The notes under the pieces were generated by a model that was not told the origin of the DNA, ran no database searches, and worked only from the letters and a program-made list of their open reading frames with translations. A stretch of 64,000 nt of DNA from the NCBI GenBank assembly GCA_009783265.1, contig WRHM01000002.1, forward strand, positions 158,564 to 222,563. The letters run 5' to 3'. The translations under genes were made by a program, and so were the position numbers. How positions within the stretch are numbered: the stretch's first letter is position 1; each line of letters begins with the position of its first letter. This document shows positions 52,035 to 60,571 of this stretch, piece by piece. The DNA is from Oscillospiraceae bacterium (GTDB lineage: Bacteria > Bacillota > Clostridia > Oscillospirales > WRJC01).

Positions 52035-52844
52035 ATGGAATTTTTGATTGAAAAAGTATGGAAAATCAATAATCCTGTTAATATAGTCGATTTCGGTTGT
52101 GGGTTAGGTTTCATGGGGATTATGCTTTTGCCATTATTGCCGAAAGGAAGCACATACACAGGAATTGACGCAAATAAAACTTTGTTGAGTAAAGCTGAAA
52201 ATATATTTAAAGATTCACCTTATAAAACTAATTTTGTTAAAAAAGATTTGACTGAATATATTCCCGAAAAGAAGTATGATATAGCAGTATGCCACACGGT
52301 GCTTCAGCATATTTCAAATCCAAAAAAGATTTTAGAAAAAATGAAAGACAGCGTAATTGACGGCGGCAGAGTTATATGTGTGGAAATTGATACTATTACG
52401 GCAATAGCCGCTCAATATTTTCACGGCATAAGGCAAAGTGAAATCTTGAATTTGACAAATTATCAAAAACAAGTTGAAATAAATGAAATTGAAAACGATA
52501 TTCACGACGGACATATAGGAATGAAAGTCCCTGTGTTTATGCAGGAATCAGGTTTAAAAGATATAGACGTCAGGGTGAACGATTATGTGCAGTTTATAAA
52601 TCCTATGGGCGATAAAAACAAGCATGAAAACGACGTTAAGAGCTATATGGCGAATCCGTGGGCAAAAAAGCCGGGCGACAAAAAATCAAGTATTGCTTGG
52701 TTTATGGACAAAGGCTATACAGAAAAAGAAGCGGAAGAGCAATATAATCACCAAGTTGCTAAATACGAATATATTAATAAAAATATAAACCATGATTATA
52801 TATTAAATGCGAGATGTTTATTTATCTCATGTGGTACGGTATGA
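52035..52844 (+). CDS. class I SAM-dependent methyltransferase, start uncertain
   Basis: 269 residues from ATG 52035. SAM motif I is NIVDFGCGLGFMGIMLLPL, motif II region TYTGIDANKTLLS, then IAVCHTVLQHISNPKKIL. The substrate is unknown. The frame is open from 51954 and its translation, including NTGGANWSAEYLKDSRTA, looks like genuine N-terminal protein. It has no ATG, GTG or TTG and no ribosome site before 52035. The start has probably been lost or frame-shifted. It shares a 4-bp overlap with prmA. Confidence 0.75.
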   Translation: MEFLIEKVWKINNPVNIVDFGCGLGFMGIMLLPLLPKGSTYTGIDANKTLLSKAENIFKDSPYKTNFVKKDLTEYIPEKKYDIAVCHTVLQHISNPKKILEKMKDSVIDGGRVICVEIDTITAIAAQYFHGIRQSEILNLTNYQKQVEINEIENDIHDGHIGMKVPVFMQESGLKDIDVRVNDYVQFINPMGDKNKHENDVKSYMANPWAKKPGDKKSSIAWFMDKGYTEKEAEEQYNHQVAKYEYINKNINHDYILNARCLFISCGTV

Positions 52845-53791
52845 ACTGGATAAAAATAAAAATTGTAACTTCTCAAAAAAGCATAGATTTTGTCTCGGAT
52901 ATTTTTGAACATGCCGGAATATCTTCTCTTGAAATAGAAGATAACGAAGAATTTTTAGAAATTCTGGAGCAAACCAAACCCCAGTGGGATTTTATCGATG
53001 ATGATTTATACGAAGAAAAATCAAAAGCGTGCAGTGTTTCGGCTTATATCGCGGATAATCAAAGCGGCAGAAAAACTCTTGAGATTATTCAAAAACACTG
53101 TAAGGACGCGCAATACGCGCCCCTACAAATATTTATAACCAAAGTAAACGAAGAAAATTGGTCGGAAAGCTGGAAAAAATATTTTAAGCCTATTCCTGTC
53201 GGGGAAAATATATTAATTTGTCCGGTTTGGGAAGAAATACCGGAAATATATAAATCGCGAAAAGTTTTTAAAATCGACCCCGGAATGAGTTTCGGTACGG
53301 GCACGCATGAAACTACAAGACTATGCGTCGAAGCTCTTGAAAAATATATAAATAATAATAGTTTGGTTTTGGATTTAGGCTGCGGGAGCGGGATTTTGTC
53401 GATTATTTCTATGATTTTAGGAGCAAAATCTTCGGTTGCCGTAGATATAGACGAAAATTGTGTAAGAATCGCCCAAGAAAACGCGAGAATAAATAATATA
53501 TTGTTTGAAAATTATAAAGTCTATGACGGAAATTTATTGACTGATAAAAAACTGCGGGATAAAATTTCAGAGAAAAAATATAATCTTGTTTTAATGAATA
53601 TAATCCCTGACGTCATAATTCCGTTGTTGCCGTTTGTCAAAAATTTACTCGCAGATAACGGCATTGCGGTTTTATCCGGGATTATAAGCAAATATTTAAT
53701 TGATATGGAAAATGCTGTTGAATCGTGCGGAATGAAAATTATTGAAAAATCAAATGAAAACGATTGGCAATGCGTTGTGGCGGGGAAATAA
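52841..53791 (+). CDS. prmA: ribosomal protein L11 methyltransferase PrmA
   Basis: 316 residues from ATG 52841, overlapping the previous stop (ATGA). The N-terminal substrate domain has NEENWSESWKKYFKPIPVG. The SAM domain has KIDPGMSFGTGTHETTRLC and VLDLGCGSGILSI, both diagnostic, and NLVLMNIIPDVI. It trimethylates L11. Residues about 87-97 (CKDAQYAPLQ) are encoded by a dispersed 27-bp palindrome inserted in frame into the N-terminal domain. Confidence 0.94.
   Translation: MNWIKIKIVTSQKSIDFVSDIFEHAGISSLEIEDNEEFLEILEQTKPQWDFIDDDLYEEKSKACSVSAYIADNQSGRKTLEIIQKHCKDAQYAPLQIFITKVNEENWSESWKKYFKPIPVGENILICPVWEEIPEIYKSRKVFKIDPGMSFGTGTHETTRLCVEALEKYINNNSLVLDLGCGSGILSIISMILGAKSSVAVDIDENCVRIAQENARINNILFENYKVYDGNLLTDKKLRDKISEKKYNLVLMNIIPDVIIPLLPFVKNLLADNGIAVLSGIISKYLIDMENAVESCGMKIIEKSNENDWQCVVAGK
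53100..53126. repeat. GTA...TAC palindrome, in frame inside prmA
   Basis: 27 bp, GTAAGGACGCGC with CGCGCCCCTAC. It encodes part of CKDAQYAPLQ. It belongs to the same family as 41411-41438 and 58186-58268. Confidence 0.8.
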
Positions 53792-53794
53792 TTT

Positions 53795-54091
53795 ATGAAT
53801 ATGAAACAAATAATTTCGTTGATACTTTTAATTGCTTTTGCAATATCTACCATTTTTAATGTTTTATTTTTATTAGGCAGCATAAGCGAAATAATAATGC
53901 AAACCGTATTTTTTATTTTATTATTGATAATATTTGTAATAAGCGTGCTTGGAATTAGTTTAAAAAACATAAAAAAAGAAGATCATGTTACTATAAATAT
54001 TATAACTCCCGCAAAAGAACTTGGAGCTTTATACGGCTGGCTGCTTATAATTTGGGCTGTGACGTATTTTCTTGCGATAATTTTTAAATAA
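53795..54091 (+). CDS. small membrane protein, unknown
   Basis: 98 residues with three hydrophobic helices (about 4-27, 33-54, 78-97) separated by a KNIKKEDHVTINII stretch. GGGGAAAT precedes ATG 53795, four bases after prmA. Not recognised. Position suggests co-transcription with prmA and tgt. Confidence 0.65.
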   Translation: MNMKQIISLILLIAFAISTIFNVLFLLGSISEIIMQTVFFILLLIIFVISVLGISLKNIKKEDHVTINIITPAKELGALYGWLLIIWAVTYFLAIIFK

Positions 54092-54110
54092 AATTGGGGA
54101 TTTATTGTTT

Positions 54111-55037
54111 ATGAAAATCAAATGCTTTATTTTAATTGCGTTGTGTTTGATAATTTTATTTTCGCTGACTGTAAATTCAGAAAATATAGTATGGCAAAAA
54201 TATTTGAAAGATTTTTTGACAAATAGTTTTCCGAGTTTATTTGATGAAGCGACTATAAAGAAAAATGAAGAAAATTTGATCCGTTGGCTCGAAGACGATA
54301 ACTATATTCCAGACCCGGTTGACATTCCTATTGATATGATAGGCAAATGGGGACAAGGTCAAGGTTTTATGTTTTCTATGAGCTTTCCACGTGATTATCA
54401 TTTTTACGATTTAGACAATGATAATATACCAGAAGTAATTATTAATTATGGCGGGTGGGAATTATCTCCAACATTTATTTATAAGTTGAATGGTAATAGA
54501 TACGAACAGTTCTATTTTAATGATTTTGAATTTGACAATATTGATAATAATAAAAATCCAAATTTTCATTTTTATATAAACACAAATAATAAGATTGTGG
54601 TTTTTCGGACCGGATATGTAAATTTATATTCTGTTAATTATATTAAAATACAAAATGGTGAATTAACATTAGTTGATTATATAGATTCAGCCGGTAGTAA
54701 TAATTATTATGGATTAAACTATAATAATTTATTTATACCTGACAATCCGGATATTATAGCCTCGGATTTTGATACTGGTTTATATCAAACGAAAAAGCAT
54801 GATGGTACTTATAAGATTTGGGCAAATGATTTCGCAATGAACAATATGATAAAAACCGACAATTTAACTCCCCTGCCCGAATTTGACTGTTCCGACGTTT
54901 TGGAGGCAATAAAATACGGTACGTCTTTGGTAAGTCCCAAAACTGGCGATGATAATTTGATATTTTTTGCCGTTTTAACGCTTATTTGTTTTGCGTTGGC
55001 AAAATTGAAAAAAGTTAAAAGGATAAACAATGTTTGA
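54111..55037 (+). CDS. exported protein with sortase-type C-terminal signal
   Basis: 308 residues from ATG 54111, behind GGGGA. A TTG six bases earlier is less likely. The signal peptide covers about 1-24. The middle part contains DLDNDNIPEVIINYGGW, an FG-GAP/EF-hand-like repeat. The C-terminus has SPKTGDD, a hydrophobic span (IFFAVLTLICFAL) and KLKKVKR, which fits a variant LPXTG sorting signal. It overlaps tgt by eight bases. Function unknown. Confidence 0.7.
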   Translation: MKIKCFILIALCLIILFSLTVNSENIVWQKYLKDFLTNSFPSLFDEATIKKNEENLIRWLEDDNYIPDPVDIPIDMIGKWGQGQGFMFSMSFPRDYHFYDLDNDNIPEVIINYGGWELSPTFIYKLNGNRYEQFYFNDFEFDNIDNNKNPNFHFYINTNNKIVVFRTGYVNLYSVNYIKIQNGELTLVDYIDSAGSNNYYGLNYNNLFIPDNPDIIASDFDTGLYQTKKHDGTYKIWANDFAMNNMIKTDNLTPLPEFDCSDVLEAIKYGTSLVSPKTGDDNLIFFAVLTLICFALAKLKKVKRINNV

Positions 55038-56160
55038 ATTGCTAACAACAGAAAATAAAGCGAGGCGAGGGCGTTTTCACACCGTTCACGGTATAATCGA
55101 AACGCCCGTGTTTATGAACGTGGGTACAACCGGAGCAATCAGGGGCGGTTTATCTTCTCTTGATTTGATTGACGTAAACTGTCAGGTCGAGTTATGCAAC
55201 ACTTATCATTTGCATATACGTCCCGGCGATGATTTGATATATAATATGGGCGGACTGCATAAATTTATAAACTGGCATAAGCCTATTTTAACAGACAGCG
55301 GAGGTTTTCAGGTTTTTTCTTTGACTAAACTCAGAAAAATAAAAGAAGAAGGCGTTTATTTTAATTCGCATATTGACGGTAAAAAAATATTCATGGGTCC
55401 GGAAGAAAGTATAAAAATACAATCAAATCTCGGCTCGACAATCGCAATGGCGTTTGACGAATGCGTTGAAAATCCCGCGACTTATAAATATATAAAAGAG
55501 AGCCACGAAAGAACTGTCCGCTGGCTTGTACGATGCAAAACAGAGTTGGACAGATTAAATAGTTTGGACGAGACTTTAAATAAAAATCAGATATTATTCG
55601 GGATAAATCAAGGTGGAATATATCAGGATTTGCGTATTGAAAACATGAATCAAATTGTTGAGCTTGATTTGCCGGGTTACGCGATCGGAGGTCTTGCGGT
55701 CGGCGAAACGGCTGATATTATGTATGATATAATCGATACGGTAGAGCCTTATATGCCGCAAAATAAACCGAGATATTTAATGGGCGTTGGAACTCCGTCA
55801 AATATAATAGAATCTGTTTACCGGGGAATTGATTTTTTTGACTGCGTAATGCCGACAAGAAACGCGCGCCACGGCAATTTATTCACATGGAAGGGCTATG
55901 TAAATCTTTTAAATCAAAAATTTAAACAGGACGAAAACCCGATCGATATTGACTGTAATTGCCACACTTGCAATAATTTTTCAAAAGGATATATACGGCA
56001 TTTATTAAAAGTTGAAGAAATGCTTGGAATGAGATTATGCGTAATCCACAATCTTTATTTTTATAACGAGCTAATGCAAAAAATAAGAGAAGCGATAGAA
56101 TTAAATGATTTTGATGAATTCAGGCGAAAATATTTAGAAAAATTTTCGATCAGAGTATAA
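55030..56160 (+). CDS. tgt: queuine/preQ1 tRNA-ribosyltransferase
   Basis: 376 residues. NTYHLHIRPG, the catalytic-Asp segment LTDSGGFQVFSL, GGLAVGE and the second catalytic Asp in DFFDCVMPTRNARHG are all present. The zinc site is CNCHTCNNF plus the later H in VIHN. It swaps guanine 34 for preQ1 in tRNAs with GUN anticodons. Full length, nothing odd. Confidence 0.97.
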   Translation: MFELLTTENKARRGRFHTVHGIIETPVFMNVGTTGAIRGGLSSLDLIDVNCQVELCNTYHLHIRPGDDLIYNMGGLHKFINWHKPILTDSGGFQVFSLTKLRKIKEEGVYFNSHIDGKKIFMGPEESIKIQSNLGSTIAMAFDECVENPATYKYIKESHERTVRWLVRCKTELDRLNSLDETLNKNQILFGINQGGIYQDLRIENMNQIVELDLPGYAIGGLAVGETADIMYDIIDTVEPYMPQNKPRYLMGVGTPSNIIESVYRGIDFFDCVMPTRNARHGNLFTWKGYVNLLNQKFKQDENPIDIDCNCHTCNNFSKGYIRHLLKVEEMLGMRLCVIHNLYFYNELMQKIREAIELNDFDEFRRKYLEKFSIRV

Positions 56161-56198
56161 AAATAAACGTGAAAAATAAAGGAGATTATTTAATCAAA

Positions 56199-57878
56199 AT
56201 GAAAAAATTAAGTATATTAATAATTTTTATTATTTTTATATCCGGATTATTATCGGGGTGTTTTTTATTTGACCCGCATAACACAGATTATAAAGAAGCA
56301 AATAATTTATTTGAAAACGGAGAATTTAAAGCGGCTGCGGAAATGTTTGCCGGACTTTCCGAATATGATTATAAAGATTCGAAAGAAAGGGAGAAGCAAA
56401 GTTTATATTTTTACGCCGGGGAATGCTTTGACAGACAGGATTTTAACGAAGCTATAAAAATATATGATTCTATCGACAGCTATTTAGACAGCGCGGATAA
56501 AAAACAGGAAACCGAAAACGAAAGTGTTTATGTTTCTGCTATAGAGTATATGAATAATCAAGAATATCCGTCGGCAAAAGATTTATTTGAAAATATCAGG
56601 GAATATAAAGATTCTGAAGAATATATAGCAGCGATTATATATATACAGGCAAACGATATAATGCAAAACGATCCGGATAAGGCAATCGATATGTTAATCT
56701 CTATTATAAATTATCAGGGTACGGGCGAATTGGCTGAAGATATTGTAATAAATAAAATTCTTTCTTATATTCAGGATAAATATTATGAAAAAGCAGTAGC
56801 TATTTTAGAAAAATTAGAGTTTTCCGAAACGACAAGCCATCAGAGTTCAAATGAACTGCTTGAATTGTGCAATAAAAACATAAAATATGATAAAGCACTA
56901 TCTGACTTTGAAAATGAAAAATATTCAGAAGCCGCCGAAAATTTCAAAGAAATCTCAGGGTTTAAAGACGCTGATGAAAAATTTGAGTTATGTAATAATT
57001 ATATAAAATATAATCAAGCTATATCTGATTTTAACGCGGGGAAATCAGATTTGGCGTATAACGCGTTTAACGAATTAAAATCTTTTTCAGACAGCGCGGA
57101 ATATATGATTTATATTGACGCGGGAAATGACGCGAAAGCAAAAAAATACGGCGAATCGGCAAAAAAATACCTGTCAGTTTTTGATTTTCTTGACAGTAAA
57201 TTTTTATATATAGAATATTTGTATTTATATTATGACAAGCAATATCAGCTTGGTTATAAAGATTTGACTAAATTAGCATTACTGCCGTATAATCAAACCG
57301 AAATTGATAATTTTGTAAATAATCTTAAAGGCGAAGATTCTGATATTTTTTATGATAAATATAACTCACGGGGTTCTCTGAGTTATATATGGCGTAAAAT
57401 GCGCGTAAATAATTTAAAAAGCAATATAGAGAACGCGGAGGGCCTGACCGAATATTTCGCCAGAACAGATACGTCAACGCTTATGAATATCACCGGAAAC
57501 TGCATATATATCAATAATAGTTGGTCAGAATACGGCGCGTATGATTTATCAAATAAAATAATTGACGATGTTCCGGTATTTTTTCTGGCAGATTCGTCTG
57601 AAAAAGTAAGATATATCATGAATTTTAAAGGTTCGGCGCAATATTACGGCACATACAGCGACGGCACTATCGGCTATGAAACGACATTGACCGTAATGAT
57701 AAAAGACACGGTTACCGGGCAAATATTATTATATAAAAATTATACTTCTTACCCCCCGTTCAGGACTTCAATATGGGGCGATGTTTACGCGTGGGTTGAT
57801 TTTTTTGAAAAAGAAGAAGACGGCCGGTCTTTATATGAAAAAGATATTTTCCCGGTTTTGTCAAAATTATTTGAATAA
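56199..57878 (+). CDS. lipoprotein with TPR-like repeats
   Basis: 559 residues from ATG 56199 with GGAG upstream. A GTG at 56169 is in frame but would place charged residues before the signal. The signal peptide ends in the lipobox GLLSGC at about residue 21. At least six TPR-like helical repeats follow, each with a pattern such as ALSDFENEKYSEAAENFKEI, then a C-terminal beta-rich domain (from about 420). The repeats suggest a protein-binding envelope component. No function assigned. Confidence 0.75.
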   Translation: MKKLSILIIFIIFISGLLSGCFLFDPHNTDYKEANNLFENGEFKAAAEMFAGLSEYDYKDSKEREKQSLYFYAGECFDRQDFNEAIKIYDSIDSYLDSADKKQETENESVYVSAIEYMNNQEYPSAKDLFENIREYKDSEEYIAAIIYIQANDIMQNDPDKAIDMLISIINYQGTGELAEDIVINKILSYIQDKYYEKAVAILEKLEFSETTSHQSSNELLELCNKNIKYDKALSDFENEKYSEAAENFKEISGFKDADEKFELCNNYIKYNQAISDFNAGKSDLAYNAFNELKSFSDSAEYMIYIDAGNDAKAKKYGESAKKYLSVFDFLDSKFLYIEYLYLYYDKQYQLGYKDLTKLALLPYNQTEIDNFVNNLKGEDSDIFYDKYNSRGSLSYIWRKMRVNNLKSNIENAEGLTEYFARTDTSTLMNITGNCIYINNSWSEYGAYDLSNKIIDDVPVFFLADSSEKVRYIMNFKGSAQYYGTYSDGTIGYETTLTVMIKDTVTGQILLYKNYTSYPPFRTSIWGDVYAWVDFFEKEEDGRSLYEKDIFPVLSKLFE

Positions 57879-57915
57879 ATAATATAAAGTAAAACAAGAA
57901 TAAAAAGAAGACAAA

Positions 57916-58021
57916 CCCCTCCGTCACTTCGTGACACCTCCCCTTTCATGGGAGGCTTTTGGCGCAGTTTCCTTGCCTCCCCTAACAGGGGAGGGGAACC
58001 GCCGCTGCGGTGGTGGGGTTG
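57916..58021. repeat. composite CCCTCCGTCA-type repeat in intergenic region
   Basis: Three successive hairpins: CCGTCACTTCGTGACA with CCCTCC/GGGAGG flanks, CCTCCCCT/AGGGGAGG, and ACCGC/GCGGT. The first part matches 533-573. The rest of this gap to 58164 is AT-rich and I see no gene in it. Confidence 0.7.
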
Positions 58022-58164
58022 TTTTCTCAACTTGTTTGACTATAAAATTTAAAATACTAATTATAATTATTAAAAATTTATTGTTGAAATTCTATAAAAA
58101 ATATGTTATTTTATTATATGTGAAATTAAAAATTTAAAAGTTGTTTTAATAATTTAAAAATTAA

Positions 58165-58304
58165 TAGGCTATTGCAAAACAGGAAGTAGGGGACGCGCCC
58201 CAGCGCGTCCCGCCGGTAAAACCAGCGTAAAATCAGATTTACGGGACGCGCAGGGGCGCGTCCCCTACGACAAACGGGTTCAATTTGAGTTTTGCAATCG
58301 CCTA
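58165..58304. mobile_element. 140-bp MITE-like element with nested palindromes
   Basis: The ends TAGGCTATTGCAAAAC and GTTTTGCAATCGCCTA are 16-bp inverted repeats with one mismatch. Inside, two 27-bp GTAGGGGAC-family units (58186-58212 and 58242-58268) face each other and match at 26 of 27 positions, and each is itself palindromic. There is no open frame of note. A clean target duplication is not seen (TTAA on the left, TTTA on the right). Confidence 0.65.
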
Positions 58305-58332
58305 TTTAAAAAAAAGAAAGAGAGGAAAAAAC

Positions 58333-60474
58333 ATGAAAGCCAAATTTAAAAAATTTTTGTCAACTCTGCTGACTTTGACTATGATACTCGGCTTATTCGC
58401 TGTTATGCCGATGACGGCAAACGCGGCGAACGCGGCAACTCTGAAAAGCACAATCGAAAACTTCGACCACGGCGGCTACGGCGGCGAACTCACCGCGGCT
58501 GTATCCGGTAACATCGTCACAGTCACCGGAACTATCGTCGGAGTGACGCATACTCTGAACCTTAATATCAACCCCGGAGTAAAAGTTATCTGGAAAGCCA
58601 AATATTCGGGCAGTGTCAGCGCTTCGGCACTCTACTGCATGATTTCCGTTTCCGGCCAAGGCACGTTTGAAGTTGCGGAAGGAGGATCCATAAAAAATAA
58701 TGGGTCAGAATCTGCTATAAGATTATTCGACAAAACCACCATCAACGTAAGCGGCGGTGAAGTGTACGGCTTTACACGCGCTATCTACGGTACTAGCACA
58801 ACTATCAACGTGAGCGGAGGTGAAGTGCACGGTGGTAATGATTATCCTGCTATCGAAATTTATAGCGGAAGCGGACCCTCCACTATCAACGTAAGCGGCG
58901 GTAAAGTGTACGGTGATTATGCTATCGAAAATTTAAGCGCGGATTTCACTATCAACGTAAGCGGAGGCGAAGTGTACGGTGAATACGGTATCGCTAATTA
59001 CGGTATCGCTAATGCCGGAAATGGTTCCACTATCAACATGAGCGGCGGCGAAGTGCACGGTAATTACGCTATCATCAATAAATCAGAAGGTTCCATTATC
59101 AATGTGAGCGGCGGCGAAGTGCACGGTGATTATGCTGCTATCTTCAATTCTCCCACAGCACAATACACAACTATCAACGTAAGCGGCGGCGTGTTTTACG
59201 GCGATCATACTATCTTCAATTCTCCCCCAGTACAATACACAACTATCAATGTAAGCGGCGGCGTGTTTTACGGCGATTCCCGCGCTGTCTGCAATAACTC
59301 TATCAATGCTGACATAACTGTGACCGGCGGCTTTTTATTTAGCTTTGGAACGGATCTAATCGACAGCTATGGCGTAATCGACAACGATGGCGGCGGCGAA
59401 CTTGTAGTCGGCGGCACAGCCGTGCTCTGTGCATGGGTTGGGGCTTCAGGGGACAAGATATACGCAGAAGGCACGTCGGAGGACTTGACTATGCAACCCG
59501 CAGGCGCGGCAAAATGGGGCAAAAGCGGCGGTTTAGACGGTATTGTATACGCCAACGGCGCGAACACGGGGTTTTTCCCGATAGGCTGGGTAACAGACGG
59601 CGTGACGGTCAGCGCGGCAACGCCTGAATCATATACAGTCACTTTTAAAACAGACAACGGTCAGCCTGATGCTGTTATGACAGTTACCGCGGGCGATAAA
59701 GCTGAATGGGGCATAAGCCCGTTAATAAAAGACGGTTATGTTTTCGGCGGCTGGTATAAAGACGCCGCGCTTACACAAGAATATGATATGAACACTCCAG
59801 TGACATCTGATTTGATATTATACGCAAAATGGACGGAATCAGATACAGAGCCTGATATTCCCGTATCTCCCGGCATGGCAAATTTCGTCAAGATAAGGAC
59901 ATATACGCCGGGAATGTTCTCGGACGTGAACGAAAACTCGTGGTACGGATTTGATAAAGATAAAGTAGTAGCCAGCGCGTACGAGTACGGACTCATGCAG
60001 GGCAGCGGCGCGAATACGTTCAAGCCCACGGGAAATATCACGATCGCCGAAGCTGTCACGGTAGCTGCGCGGGTGCACAGTATCTATACGACCGGCGAGG
60101 AGGATTTCGTACAGGGGAGTCCATGGTACAAAGTGTATGTGGACTACGCCGTAGCAAACGGGATAATCAAGTCAAACGATTTCGCAGACTACACTAAAAC
60201 CGCGACCCGGGCACAAATGGCGTATATCTTCTCGCGCTCCGTGCCGGAGTCCGAGTTTGCGGCGTTAAATACGGTCAATTCGCTGCCTGACGTGAACAGC
60301 GGAACGCCGTACTACAGTTCGATTATCATGCTGTACAAGGCAGGTATTCTGGCGGGCAACAACGATGCGGGCATATTCTACCCCAACAACAACATCACAC
60401 GAGCAGAAGCTGCGGCGATCATCAGCCGCGTTATACTCCCGGCCACGAGAATAAAAGACAGGATTTTCGGCTAA
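58333..60474 (+). CDS. S-layer-homology surface protein with TINVSGGEVYG repeats
   Basis: 713 residues from ATG 58333, with AGAGGA upstream. An earlier in-frame start lies in the repeat. Signal peptide about 1-34 (ending ANA). Residues about 134-335 hold eight or nine repeats with core TINVSGGEVYG, probably a beta-helix. An InlB/Listeria-Bacteroides-type repeat is near 437-495 (VFGGWYKDAALTQEYD). Three SLH domains end the protein (FSDVNENSWYG, VQGSPWYKVYVDYAVANG, DVNSGTPYYSSIIML). SLH binds pyruvylated wall polymer. Its base composition is clearly GC-richer than neighbours. Confidence 0.92.
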   Translation: MKAKFKKFLSTLLTLTMILGLFAVMPMTANAANAATLKSTIENFDHGGYGGELTAAVSGNIVTVTGTIVGVTHTLNLNINPGVKVIWKAKYSGSVSASALYCMISVSGQGTFEVAEGGSIKNNGSESAIRLFDKTTINVSGGEVYGFTRAIYGTSTTINVSGGEVHGGNDYPAIEIYSGSGPSTINVSGGKVYGDYAIENLSADFTINVSGGEVYGEYGIANYGIANAGNGSTINMSGGEVHGNYAIINKSEGSIINVSGGEVHGDYAAIFNSPTAQYTTINVSGGVFYGDHTIFNSPPVQYTTINVSGGVFYGDSRAVCNNSINADITVTGGFLFSFGTDLIDSYGVIDNDGGGELVVGGTAVLCAWVGASGDKIYAEGTSEDLTMQPAGAAKWGKSGGLDGIVYANGANTGFFPIGWVTDGVTVSAATPESYTVTFKTDNGQPDAVMTVTAGDKAEWGISPLIKDGYVFGGWYKDAALTQEYDMNTPVTSDLILYAKWTESDTEPDIPVSPGMANFVKIRTYTPGMFSDVNENSWYGFDKDKVVASAYEYGLMQGSGANTFKPTGNITIAEAVTVAARVHSIYTTGEEDFVQGSPWYKVYVDYAVANGIIKSNDFADYTKTATRAQMAYIFSRSVPESEFAALNTVNSLPDVNSGTPYYSSIIMLYKAGILAGNNDAGIFYPNNNITRAEAAAIISRVILPATRIKDRIFG

Positions 60475-60507
60475 GTTTTTTATGAAATAAAAACAAGAAT
60501 AAAATTT

Positions 60508-60562
60508 AAAACACCATACAACAGATATAAAAAATTTATCGTTGCATGGTGTTTTTGTTTTT
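60508..60562. terminator. convergent terminator
   Basis: AAACACCAT and ATGGTGTTT pair, then CAAC with GTTG across one mismatch, flanked by a T-run, between the SLH gene and rnjA. Confidence 0.78.
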
Positions 60563-60571
60563 AATGAATTA

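Noticed and set aside
57785-58030. Minus-strand frame of about 81 codons
   Set aside because: Made of the end of the lipoprotein gene in antisense plus the CCCTCCGTCA-type repeat.
58732-59337. Regular direct repeats suggesting a CRISPR array
   Set aside because: The repeats are of variable length, in frame and encode TINVSGGEVYG units of a surface protein. No cas genes nearby.
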